From: Micractinium sp. NFX-FRZ
Taxonomy: Eukaryota > Chlorophyta > Trebouxiophyceae > Chlorellales > Chlorellaceae
Assembly (NCBI GenBank): GCA_029339195.1
Contig: JAPTJF010000042.1
Location: forward strand, 168,092 to 232,091
Direction: 5' to 3'
Length of the DNA stretch: 64,000 nucleotides
Below are positions 9,333-21,500 of the stretch, in pieces (positions within the stretch are counted from its first letter, which is position 1; each line of letters begins with the position of its first letter). Below the pieces are notes generated by a model that did not search any database, was not told where the DNA came from, and saw only the letters and a program-made list of their open reading frames with translations. Both the position numbers and the translations under genes were made by a program.

Positions 9333-12247
9333 TCAGTCGAAATCCGAGTCCTCGTCATCATCCCCTTGCTGCTTCCGGGCCCCCGCCGCCGCCGCTCCTT
9401 CCGCCGCCCCTCCCTGCTGCTCCTCTGCCCGCTGTATGAGCAGCCGATTGATGAGCCCCCGCACTTGGGCCTCCTGGTCGGCGGCATCCCCGCACACCTC
9501 CCCATACCGGTTCAGGCTGATGGCAACCTGCGCAGCACCACATGAACAACGGCAGCGAGCAGGTGGAGGTGAGCGGGCACAGCAGAGGACAGCTTGACCA
9601 GCGGAGTGAGTGCCAGCGCCGGGCAGCATTCACACATGCACAAAAGAGCCTGAGTAGCCTGCCCGCTCTCGCCAGTATGCCGCTGCGCCGCACCCCGAGA
9701 GATTGCATACCCGCTGACACAGGGGTGGCACAGCAATCAAGTGGGGCGTGCAAGCTTCCCCGCCCGCCCGCCCGCCCGCCCGCCCGCCTCCCGCCTCACC
9801 AGCTCCGGGTTTGTGCCCCGCCCTCCAAAGTGGCGCAGACCCACCAGCGTCTGCAGGCACTTGGTGTCCTTGTAGATCAACACCGTGGGCACGTTTTCGT
9901 TCGGGTAGCCGGGGATGCAGTCTGCGCAGGGGTGAGAGTGAGAGAGGAAGGTTCCATCATGAGAGTTTGAGTGACGCAACCTGGGCAGGTTTTCGTCGGG
10001 GTGACCGGGGATGCAGTCTGCGCGGGGGTGAGAGTGAGCGAGGGGAGGTTGGGGTGAAAGTCTGAGTGAAGCACCGTGGGCAGGCGCTCGTCTGGGTAAT
10101 CAAGGATGCAGTCAACACCGGCGGTGGGGTGGGGTGGGGGGGGGGGGGACAAGAGAGGGCAGGTTTCAATGTGAACGTTTGGGTGGGCGGGCAAGGGAGG
10201 GGAGCGGGAGCAACCTGGGCACAGACGGCTTTGTTGGGTAAGGTGTGTGGCGGAAGATGGGGCATGGGGGAAGGGCAGGGCCGGCCGCCCCGCCCGGGGC
10301 CCCGCGGCATGGACGTTGTTAATCAGCAGGGCAGGCAAAGTGGGGTGTTGTTTGGGGCCCACCGGTGGACACAATCTTCACAAACTTGGCGTTGGGGTAG
10401 GTCTTGGCCACCTCCGCCAGGCACTGGTTCAGGATGCAGCTGTCTTGCACGCTGCACGGGGGGAGGAGGGCGCAGTGGCGGGTGGGTTGCCAAGGGGGAA
10501 GGCGGAGTGGGGAGTCGGGGACGTGACGGGCAAGAAGCAAAAGACACTGGTACAAAGCGCAGGCGCCTTGCCGGCCTTGGATAGGGCGGGCTAGGCTGCT
10601 AGCAGGCAAGATGGCTTGGCCAGGCGGCCAAAGGCGGCTAGGCAAGGCAGCTATGCTAGCTATGCTGCTAGGCAAGTCCGCTGGGCAGGCACCACACAGG
10701 CACCCACCCGGCCCGCCCACCTGCCCTGGTGCAGGTGGCACACCACCCGCATCCCCCCGCCCCCCCTGCCTGCCCCATTCCGCACCATTACGGCCACCCA
10801 TCATCCCCATTCCGCACCCGTACGGCCACCCATCATCCCCATTCCACATGTCGTGCACCCACCCGCCATCCCCCACCCCGCATTCGTCACTGTCCCCGCC
10901 CACCTGTCCTTGTAGAGGTGGCACACCACCCACACCCCCTGCCCCGCGTGCGTCACTTGCTCCACAAACTCGCTGCCACGGATCTCCTCCAGGCTGCCAA
11001 ACCGGGGGCGGGCCGCGCCCTGGCGCAGCTCCTCCAGCCGCTTGCGCCTGCAGCAGGCGGGGCGTGAAGTCGTGTGGGCTGAGGGTGGGAAACAGGTGTG
11101 CATCAGCCATGGCCTCAGCGCTCGTCCCTCCCACCCACCAACCTTCAATCCCACTGGTGCCCCTTCCAACCCCCACTGCCACCTCGCCACGAACCAATCG
11201 TGGCGAACGAACCTGCGCACCCGCCGTGATGATTACATTCATTCCCAGGGGGAGATCCCCCCTGCCCCCTCCTCCCTTCCTCCCTCCCTCCTCACTGGCC
11301 CCCTCCCGCCACTCCACTTGTGCGCAGCCGTAAACCCGTCCATCCCCTGAGAAAGAGCAGCTCCACCCCTCTCCCTCTGTTCCTGTAACCCCTGCCGCCG
11401 CCGCCAAGGCCAGCAGGTGCCCCTCCCCCTCCCACCTATACTCATCCCTCATTCATGAACCTCCATCCCGTGAGAAAAAGCAGCCCCCCCCACCCTGTTC
11501 CTCATCTGTCCCCTAATCGCTGCCGCCCCCTGCGCCCCCTCCCCCTCCCACCTGTACTCGTCCATGAAGCGGTCGTCCTTGAAGGCGCCCTCATCCTCTC
11601 CCTCCTCTAGCTCCTCAGCGCTCTTGCCCTCCACCCAGCCAGCATCCTGCTTCCCCTCCGCCTCGGGGGCATAGGCGTCCGGCTTCCAGACGGGGGGCTG
11701 CATGGGGGGGAACGGGAGGGCGGGAGGCGGGCAGGGTGAGGGAGCAGGGTAAGGCTGCCCCATCCTGCTTTGCTGGCAGGGAGCATGGCCATACAGCTTC
11801 CAACAGGGGGTGGCAAAGCAGCGTCAGGCAGCGGTAGGGGGGAAGGCAGCGTCTTGGGCAGCGTTGGGAACCCGCAGGGCAGCCGGACCAGCTTGCATGC
11901 CGGCAGAAGTCACCAGACGAGGCCTCACAGGGCACAGGGCATGCCTCCCGAGGAGTGGCAGCGGCCTGGGGGCAACTGGTTGGCTGAAACCACCGCCACC
12001 CGCCCACCTTGGGTGCCTTGTTCCCCATCTTCACTTGGATGTCGTCCCACTTGGTGGTCTCCCCCTGCGGTTGGTCAGGAGGGAGGGAAGCAGCAGGGCG
12101 AGGGCTGGGCTCGCCGGGCGGCAGGCACAGGCGCTGCCTGCCGCCGCTGCCGCTGCCTGCCCCGACCTGTGTCTGGCGCGCTTCGGCGGCGCGGATGACG
12201 CATGATCTCACCTCTGGGCCCACATACGTGGTGTGGTAGTCTGTCAT
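9333..12247 (-). CDS. Phosducin-like protein (PDCL3/PhLP2-type CCT co-chaperone)
   Basis: Seven exons: 12212-12247, 12008-12064, 11552-11697, 10904-11047, 10363-10451, 9800-9921, 9333-9527; 262 aa. The N-terminus carries KWDDIQ, an acidic segment, and a basic helix (RKRLEELR) preceding RPRFG. These are the layout of phosducin-like proteins. A thioredoxin-like domain follows: VWVVCHLYKDS, then FVKIVS, then the PTVLIYK strand. The tail is acidic (DDDEDSDFD). Known family members bind the chaperonin CCT and help fold tubulin and actin in the cytosol; that role is inferred here by homology. It shares a 341-bp divergent promoter region with MSH6. Introns 3 and 5 contain diverged copies of neighbouring exon ends. 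Confidence 0.92.
9982..10025 (-). repeat. Ghost copy 1 of co-chaperone exon 6 5' end
   Basis: Copy of the acceptor plus first codons of exon 6 (real version 9885-9925). The minus strand still reads a CAG acceptor followed by a Asp-Cys-Ile-Pro-Gly-like start, but it is not followed by the rest of the exon. Confidence 0.8.
10075..10117 (-). repeat. Ghost copy 2 of co-chaperone exon 6 5' end
   Basis: Second, more diverged copy of the same exon start; it can be read as DCILDYPDERLPTV on the minus strand. Together with the first copy it forms a tandem array of about 100-bp period ending in the real exon. Confidence 0.8.
11339..11453 (-). repeat. Ghost copy of co-chaperone exon 3 3' end
   Basis: Region 11339-11453 matches 11463-11566 with a period near 122 bp. 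It retains a donor-like copy of the DEYR codons that end exon 3. It lies in intron 3, just downstream of that exon in transcript order. Confidence 0.7.
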
Positions 12248-12588
12248 GGCTTGCTGCTTGCTGCAATCAGGCGCCCAGGCGTAAGTGAAGGGGTGGCAGT
12301 CGCGCCGCCTGTGTTGCTCAACACTCACAGGAACTGCTATAGGGTGACAAGGCGCTGACAGCAGGTTAATTGACCGCTTACGGCCTTCGACCAGCTAGCC
12401 TGCCGACGTGGCCTGACTCGAAAGTGCCAGCGCCCCTCTCAGCGATCCTCAGGCCCAGCGGCCGCCCGCATCGCGCTCCGAACGACCTGCACTCGTTCTC
12501 GAGATTGGCAGCGGGCTTGCAGGCTCCCCGTTTTGAAAGAGCGATCCATGTTTTAAGCCGACTCGCTATTTGTCCGCCCCGCCGCACG
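12248..12588. promoter_or_regulatory. Divergent promoter between co-chaperone and MSH6
   Basis: Only 341 bp separate the two divergent ATG codons, so both promoters and 5' UTRs must lie here. The stretch is less GC-rich than the coding flanks (for example TTTTAAGCC near 12551). No specific factor site was identified. Confidence 0.65.
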
Positions 12589-15500
12589 ATGCCGCCCAAG
12601 AAGAAGAGCGAGCCTGTCTCTGGACAGCGGTCCATCTCTGCCTTCTTCGCCAGCAAGCCCAAACCCTCACAGGTGCGCGCCTAGGGGCCTCTGCAGCGGC
12701 CCTGAGGCTCGGAGCGAAAGTAGACAGGCGCAGCGTCACGACATAATACGGTTCCCAAGCCCGTGCTGTCGCCTCTCGCTCCCCGCCTTTGCCCCGCTCC
12801 CGCCCGCCGACCCCCGCCTTTGCCCCGCTCCCCCCCGCCGACCCCCGCCCAATCTGCCCCTGTGCAGGACTCTGCTGCCGCCGTGGCCCCCTCGCCCGCC
12901 AAGCTGCTCAAACCTGACGCAGCTGACGATGTGGGCAGCGCCAAGGACTCTGCTGCTGCTGCTCCCGCCCAGGCCCCGCCACAGCATGCGCCGGCACCCG
13001 CCGGCAAGGCGGCAACGGGCGCAACCGCCGGCGCTGCCAAGGCCAAGGGGAGCAAGGCCAAGGCGCCTCCGGCTGCTGCGGCTGCGGAGCTCGGCGGCCA
13101 GGCGGCGGTGGGGCGCTCTGTGAAGGTGTTTTGGGCCGAAGAGCAGGCATGGTTCACAGGCGATATCGAGGGTGAGGACCTGAGGGGTGTGGGGGGGGTG
13201 GTAAAAGACGATTCAGGTAGTGTGCGGCTTTGGCTGCTGGCAGGGGGCGCGTTATGAGGGCTGGTGCACGTCCAGCACATGCCCTTCCCTCGTGCTCCCT
13301 GCCTCCGTGCCCCTGCTGTGACCCCACCCAAGTGTGCCCCGCATGCTGCCGCTCGATCAATAGAGCCACCACCCCTGGTCCGCACTCCCCTTCCCCTTCC
13401 TGCCGGGCAGGCTGGACCTGCACCTCACGCCTGCTCCGCCCTCTCCCGACAGCACACCGTCCTGCCCCGCCACCGGCAGAGCACAGCGAGGGGCAGGGGC
13501 AAGCACTGTGTGCTGCTTGGCAAACCCATCCTGCCCTCACCTGTCCCCACCTGTCCTACCCCTGTTCTCACTGCAGGGTACACGGGAGTCCACAGCGGCA
13601 AGCACCAGTTGCTGTGCCTGAGTCTTTCTGTCTTGTGTGACCGCCTCACCATGGCCTTAACCCAAGCTGTCCCGCCCCTCCCCCGTCCTCTCAACCTGCA
13701 GAGTACAGCGCGTCGAGCGGCAAGTACCTGGTGCTGTATGACGACGGCGATGAGGAGTGGGTGGACTTGGCAGCGGAGCAGATGCAATGGGTGGAGCGCG
13801 GTGCAGGTGGCAAGGGCAAGGCGGGCAAGGCGCCTGGCAAAGCGGCAGGTGAGCGGCGGGCGGGGGGACAGGGCGTGGCGTGTGCAAAGCAGGGAGGGGT
13901 GCGCAGGTGGGGTGTAGGCTGGCTGTGAGGCTGGCGTGCTGTTGCTGGTTGTGCACGGCTGCAGCTCTGCTCGCCTGACCCCTGCCGTGTTCCCGCCCCG
14001 CCCTCCCGACATCCCTCCAAGCTTGTGCCCTGCCCCGTGCTTTCCTCCCCCCCGCAGGGCGCAAGCGCAAGGCGCGGGTGGTGGTGGACAGCGACAGCGA
14101 GGGGGGCGGCGGCGAGGCGTCGGGCAGTGAGTATGCCGCCAGCGAGGCGGAGAGCTCCGATGAGGAGGCTTCCCTGGCTGAGAGCGATGAGGAGATGGGG
14201 GATGAGGAGGAGGATGAGCTGTCGGATGCCAGCCCAGCGGGGCGCAAGAAGAAGCCAGCGGCGGCGGCGCCCTCCAAAAACGGCGGCAAGAAGGCGGTCG
14301 GCCGCGGGGCGGGCGGCCGCGGCGGCGCCAAGGCGGCAGCCACCCCCGTGGCGCTGCCCAATGGCAGCGTGGGGCTGACCCCTGGCTCCAACGGGGCCGC
14401 CCTGGCCTCGGGGGGCCCCGCCGGCGCCTATGGCAGCGCCATGCGCACCGGCACGGCGGCGCGGCCGCCGCGCCCTGCGGCGGCAGCCAAGACGCCGGGC
14501 ACCGTCGGCACGACGGGTTCGCTGGCGCGCGTGCTGGCAGGCACCCCCATGACAGGCGGAACAGTAGCAGGTGGGTGGGCAGGCGGGTGGGTGGGTGTGT
14601 AGTGAGATGGGCAGGCAGGTAGGCAGGTGTCAGGCGGCTGGTGCCGGCGCGACTTGGCTGCCAAGTCCCTGCTCGGCCGGCGGCATGCAGCCAGTTGGGA
14701 GGCCGGCTGGGTGGCCTGTCCTGACCTGCTGGTCTGCTGAGTACATACTTGGCCTTGCCGCCTGCTTAGCCCGTGCCCCACCGGCCCGCCCGCCCCTCTC
14801 GCGCCATCCCGCCCCCGCCCGCCCCTCTCGCCCCGCCCCGCCCGCAGGCGGCGACACCCCCGGCACCGCCTCCGCGTTCCGGGCCGAAACCGACGCATTC
14901 CCCTTCCTGCGCCCCGACCGCATCCGGGATGCCGAGAAGCGCCGCCCTGACGACCCAGAGTGAGCGAGATGGGGGGCACACTTTGTGGGTAGATGTGGGG
15001 GGCAGGTGGGAAACAAGGCGGCGGAGCGGGCGTGCCGGGAGAGCAATGTGCGTGCAGAGGCCCGTTGCATTTTTCAAAGGCATGTTGGAAGGGCATGCAG
15101 AATGGCGTGGTCGCGGATAAATTCGGAGTGTGTGTGTGGAGGGGGGGGGGGGAGGAGAGGGGGGACAGCGGAGGGGGGCCACCAGGGGGCGTGGCTGTCT
15201 GATGAGCGCAGCAGGTGCAGGAAGGGCCAGCTGGGTGCAGCTGGCCAACAGTGACGGGGCTGTAATCAGGGGGCATGAGGTGTGCGTGACGCGTGCCTGT
15301 CCTGTGCGTGTGTGGAAGGGGGGCGAGGGAGGAGGGAGGGCTTCACCATCCTGCGTCCCTCCACCTTGTGCTGCCTGCCCCTCCCCACCCTGGTGCAGCT
15401 ACGACCCGCGCACGCTACACATCCCTCCAGACTGGTTCAAGTCAGCCAAGGTGTCGCCCGGGCAGCAGCAGGTGGGCGCAGCAGCGTGCATGCATGCACG

Positions 15501-18500
15501 GCAGCATGCGAAGCACATGCAGGCATGAATGGCAGCGTGCACAGCGCATGCCACACCTTGGCTTGCACGGCACTCGTGCTGCCCTCGCTGCACTAAACCT
15601 GAGGCCCTGTGTCATCAATCCGACCTGCATGCATGCACACGCATGCATGCGGTCCAGTCTGAGGTTTGAGTTGTGCCCGACACCTCAACTGGCGGCACAC
15701 TCTGCTGCTCACCTGCCCGCACCGCAGTGGTGGGAGTTCAAGTCGCGCCACTTTGACTGCATCCTGCTCTTCAAGATGGGCAAGTTTTACGAGCTGTTTG
15801 AGATGGACGCTCACGTGGCGGTGGAGGCCCTGGGGCTCAGCTACATGAAGGTCAGGGTGCATGCATGCGAAGGAAAAACACAAAAAAACGTATCTTCCTC
15901 GAATGTGTGGCAGAATTGTCGACTAGCTGGTTTTGATGGCGGTGCATGCACGGGGGATGAGCCGCAGATTGAGGGTGGGAGGGCTCTGTGTTGTCGGTGG
16001 GTGAAGGCGCGCGTCAGGGCCGCCTCTGCGTGCATGCATGCCCCCCCCAATTGCACATCTGCCAGCCCACCTGCCTGCCTGCCTGCTGCTGTGCACCCGC
16101 AGGGCGAGAAGCCGCACGCCGGCTTCCCGGAGGCCGCCTATCACGGCATGGCGGAGCGCCTGGCGCGGGCGGGCCACAAGGTTGGTGGGCGGGCGGTGCG
16201 TGGGTGGCCCGGGGGCCAAACGGGCGTCGCAATGAGCGCCGCTGCGAGCGCTTTTTTGACTGCCCCTGCCTACGAGGAATGGGGGGCATTGAGTGCTGCT
16301 GGTCAAGGTTTTCAAAGCTTGCATTGAGTGCTGCTTCTCATGTCTTCAACAGCCCACACCTTTCCTCTGCCCACCCCTTCCACTCGTCAGGTGGTGGTGA
16401 TTGAGCAGACGGAGACGCCGGACATGCTCAAGGCGCGCAACGAGGAGCGGGCCTCCCAGGGGCTGAAAAAGGTGGGACGGGGGGTGGTGCCGCCCTGGTG
16501 GGAGCGAGCCTGGAAGGAGGGGCGGGTCCCCTGGGCTGGGGGCTGTGGGCTGTGGTCATGGGCACCGCACAGTTTTGAAAGAGAAGATGCAACAGCTTGG
16601 AAGGGGCAGCGGTGACCTGGGGAGTGGCATGTGCCCAGGGCGTTGCGGGCGACGGAAGGGTGCCGGCCCGCTGCTTGCCGAAGCAGGTGCTATGCCGCTG
16701 CCTGCTGCCGGTCACGTGCCCTCCCTTCCCCCAGGCTGCTGCCGGTGCGGTTGCGCCCGCTGAGCCGCCACTGCAGCACCGCTTCCAGCTAGTTGCCACC
16801 GGGGTTGCGCCCCTTCTCAACCTGATGCCCCCACTCGCTGTTCTTCCTGCCCCCACGAGCGCAGTGGCTGTGCTCCTCCAGACCCTGCCCTGACCCCGCT
16901 CTCTCTGCTCAACACAACCACACCCCCTCTTCATGACTGCAGGAGAGCGTGGTGCGGCGTGAGAAGGTGGCTGTGCTGACGCAGGGCACGCTGACCGACC
17001 AGGAGATGCTGACAGCGCAGCCAGAGGCCTCCTACCTGCTGACCCTGGCAGAGCTGCCGGTGCCGGGTGCGTGGGTGTGTGGTGTGTGTGCGGGATGATG
17101 CAAGATGGGTGGGGGCGGGCAGGTGGAGGCGAGGGGAAAGGGCACGCAGCCAGAGGCCATTTACCCGCTGTTGCTTGCAAAGCACAACAATGCCAGGTGG
17201 GGGCAGATGGCAGGAGGCGGTAGGTTGTCGGGGTATGCAGCGCCCAGGGAGGCGGGACACAGCGCACGGCAGCAGGCCAGTGGCAAGCTGCCAAGTGTGG
17301 CTGTGAGTGTGCTTCCCATCACACACGGTGGGACCTGCCCTGCCCCTGCCCCTGCCCTGCCCGCTCCCCCTCTGGCCCCGCCCGCCCGCGCATGACGACG
17401 CGCTCGTGTCAGCCAGCAGGCCGAGACACGGAGCTCCCTGCCCTGTGCTGCTTGCCCAGCCTGCCCGCCTGCTTCCCCTTGCAGTAAATGTCTTTTTCCC
17501 ATCCTCCGCGGGGCCCCTCTCCCTGCTCCCCTTGGCTCCCCCTTGCCCCTGCAGATGCGCTGATGTCGGCGAGCGAGCACGCCGGCGCGCCGCCCTGCGT
17601 GTGGGTGGGCGCCTGCGCCGTGGACGTGGCGACGGGGCAGATGCTGCTGGGGCAGTGGCTGGACGACGAGATGCGGTCGCAGGTGGGTGGCTGCTGAGGT
17701 GGCAGGCAGCTGCTGAGGTGGCGGTGGCTGGCACGAGCACAGGTCAATGTCACCGTGGGTTTGCTACCCGTGTGTGAATTGCGGCATGGTGGATGCTGGC
17801 ATGTGTGTGCGCCCACTCATGGCGCTGCCATCTCCCACGCGCTTGTTTACTGTCCTTCACATGCCCCCGCCCCCGCTCTCGTGTACTGCCCTTCACACAC
17901 ACATGCTGTCCTGCCACCTCCCTTACCCCACTGCAGCTGCGTGCCGTGCTGACGGCGGTACAGCCCATTGACCTGGTCCTGCCCCCAACCTGCAATTTCC
18001 CACAAGAGCCGTTGTAACCCTCTGCACTGCCATTCACCCCCACATCTCCTTCCCCCCTGCAGCTGCGTGCCGTGCTGACGGCGGTGCAGCCCACTGAGTT
18101 GGTGCTGCCTCGGGGCGAGGTGTCGGTGGAGAGCCGCAAGGTGGCGCGGGCCATCCTGCGGGCGCCGCGCATCGAGGAGCTGCCGCTGGGGGCAGAGGAT
18201 GGGCAGGTGGGTGGCGGGTCGATGGTGGGAGGACTGGAAGGGGCTGGAAGCGACTGGTGAATGCCAGACGGATTGCAGAACGTGGAAGGAAGTTCTGTCG
18301 GGGCAGGGGCAGGGGCTGGGCGTGCTCCATTGACCAGCCGCCCCACCAGCTGCCATGCTTGGGCCCAGCTGGGTTGCTCAGACCGACTTGCCTCCCCCGC
18401 GCTCACCCCACTCTTACACACACACACCCCGCAGTTTTGGGGCTTTCACATCGTGTGGCGCCCGGCTGCATGCATGCAGGCGGGCGGCTAAGCTTGTCCC

Positions 18501-21500
18501 GTGGGGCGCCGCTTTCTCTGCGTCCCCCACCTCCTCTGACACCTTCTGCCCCCATCACACGCTGTCCCGCAGTTCTGGGACGCCCACACAGTGTGGCGCC
18601 AGCTGGCAGCAGGCGGCTACTTCCCACAAGGCGCCGCCACACGCTCACACACCCCGTGCCCCTCACTGCAATTGCCGCCCTTCTCCTTCACTTATACACA
18701 CACCCCTGCAGTTCTGGGACGCCCACACCGTGTGGCGCCAGCTGGAGGCGGGCGGCTACTTCCCGCAAGGCGCCGCCCTGCCGCCGGTGCTGGCGGCGGT
18801 GCGGGAGGGCGGCGACGCGCAGGCAGCGGCGGCGCATGCGCTGGGCGGCTGCCTGAGCCACCTTCGGGATGTGCTGCTGGACAAGCCGGTGAGGAGGGGA
18901 TGGTGGGGTTAAGAGGGGGTGCTGAGGTGCGGCAGTTAGCAGCCTGGGCCCCTGCAGAGAGCCTAGGTAAGGGGGAGGTGGGGGGGGGGTGGATGTTTGT
19001 TGCTTACTCGGCCGCCAAATTGAGCTGCCTGAGCCACCTGCGGGATGTGCTGCTGGACAGGCCGGTGAGGGGGGGGTGGGGTTAAGAGGGGGCGCTGAAG
19101 TGCGGTGCTTGGTTGCCGTTTTGGGGCTGCCTGGGGCCCTGCAGACGTTTCTCAGGTGAAGGCCGGGGTGGGGGGCGTGCTCAGCGGGCACAGCTAAGCT
19201 GGTGGCTGAATCTTCCTGCATCAACTTCCAACCATCTACCAGTTCGTTGATGCCGCTTCTCGCAGGTGATGGCCGCGGGGCGCGTGGAGCTGCTGGCAGA
19301 GACGTTTGGCATCGGGGCGGGCCTGGCGGGCGGCGGCAGCGGCGAGGGCGGCAGCGCCGGCGGCCCTCAATACATGTCCCTCGACGGGGCGGCGCTGGAA
19401 AACCTGGAGGTGGGTGCCACCACCCTGACCGCATGGCTGCGGCGCACAGGTTTTTATCTTGTGCGGTGGAGGGTTGAGGGTTGGTGGGTTTAGGGGGTTT
19501 ACGCTTGGTGGCTTAGGGGTTTATGCTTGGTGGTTTGCTGGCATGCTTCTCTGCCCTGCCGGCTGCCAGCCCCCACGCTGACACGTGCATGTGTGCACAT
19601 CACACTACGGCGCGCGCACGCTGCCCTGCCTCCCTCCCGGTGCCACTTTACCCACCCCTCAACCCCACCCCACCCTATCCACCCTCCCCACCTCTGCCCG
19701 GCCGCCCAGGTGCTTGAGAACTCGGAGGGCGGCACCCAGGGCACGCTGCTGGCCGCCCTCAACAACTGCGTCACCCCCGTGGGCCGCCGCCGCATGCGCC
19801 AGTGGCTGTGCCGCCCGCTGTACCGGGTGCTGGACATCACGGCGCGGCAGGACGCTGTGGCCGACCTGATGGGGGCGGGCGAGGAGGCGGCTGCAAACGC
19901 GCGCACGCTCTTCAAGAGTGGGTGTGGCGGCCGGGGGGAAGGGGGAGGGGAGGAGGGAGGCAGGCTGCGGCAGTAGTGTGGCGCAGGGGAGGGGAGGGGA
20001 GGGGTGTGTTTGCCCTGGTTTCGAGCAAGCAACCATGTGCCATGTAATTGATGAAAGAAAAGGGTGTTCCTGCCTGCTTGCCCGCCTTTGACCTCACCCA
20101 CCCCACACCCAACCCCCGTTCAGGCGTGGCCGACCTGGAGCGCTCCCTGGCGCGCATCAACTCGGCGGGGGCGGGGGTGGGGTCGGCGCGCGACGCCCCC
20201 CACGTCATACTGTATGAAGATGTCGCCAAGAAGAGGGTGCAGGTGGGTGCTGCACCCCACACACAGGAAACCGTGCTCTGGTTGGTTGGTGGGATGTGCA
20301 GCTGGCTTTCATCAGCGGGCGCTGAAGCAGTGCGCGGGGCAGAGAGGCAAACACCATGCCGCCACGTGCCGCCTCACCCCGCCAGGTCAGCAATCAACCC
20401 TGACTCCTGGCAAGCCCGTTCTGGGCCGCTTGTGCGCGTGCTCATCACCCTATCCACCGCAGTGTGCCGCTCCTCCCGCTGCTGTATGAGCGCTGTGCAT
20501 GCTGTGCATGCTGTGCCCCTGGGTGTGTGCAGGCCTACGCGGCGGCGCTCCACGGGCTGCAGCAGATCCAGACCGCCGCCGAGGGCTTCCAAGGTGGGGT
20601 TTCCTGCAGCCATATAGCAGCGCTTTGCTTGTGTGGGGTCCGGCTTGGGGTGTGCGCTGCCTCTCTTCTTACCACTTGCATGCACCAACTCTGGGAGCGA
20701 GACGGGCAGGCCGCAGCAAGGTGCGGCCCTGGCGCTCCCATTCCTGCATCAATTCGTGTCCCCTTTCCTGCGCTGCCCGCTGTGTGCCTGCAGCCATCAG
20801 CGGCAGCCTCTCCAGCTCCCTGCTGCACCGCCTGGTGACGCCCGGACAGGTGCGCTGGGCGTGGGAGCCCGCCTGCCCAGGGCCGTGTGCTGGCACCCTG
20901 GCCTGCCTGCCCTGCCTGCCGCCTGCCCGCCTGCTGTTCTCCCAACCCTCCCTGCCTGCCCACCTCGCCAGCTCACCCTCCCCAGCCTGCCCCTGCCCAC
21001 CCGCCCTGCCAGCCTCCCTTCCCCCGCCTCCCCCTGTGCCCACCCGCCTCGCCAGCCTGCCCCCCTGCCCACCCCCGCAGCTGTTCCCGGACATGGGGGA
21101 GGCGCTGCGGGAGATGCAGGATGCCACGGACTGGGAGGAGGCCAAGGGCAGCGGGCGCATCGACCCAGCCCAGGTGACAAACACATGGCTGCACTTGCCC
21201 GCTCTCAGTACAAGCTCACTGCTGATAAATGCTTAGCAGGACAGCATGGAAAGCTTTAACTTCACACCTACTATCGTGTGCCTGGGTTGGTAGGTCTGGT
21301 GGCTGGCAGGTCACCGTCCTTGCCTGCGCGCGAAAGGCGAACAAGCACCTGCATGCTGTACCGTATATGCGTCTGCAGGGAGTTGATGAGGCGTACGACG
21401 CGGCGCTGGAGTGCATTCAAGAGGCGGAGCAGGGGCTGAAGGACTATCTGCAGGTGGGGCTGGGGGGCAGGGGGCTGGGGCTGGGAGGGACGACATTGTG

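Noticed and set aside
17935..19072. Duplicate MSH6 exon segments as mutually exclusive alternative exons
   Set aside because: Each copy has only one exon border. The matching opposite splice site and the exon body are missing, so they cannot be spliced in as exons.
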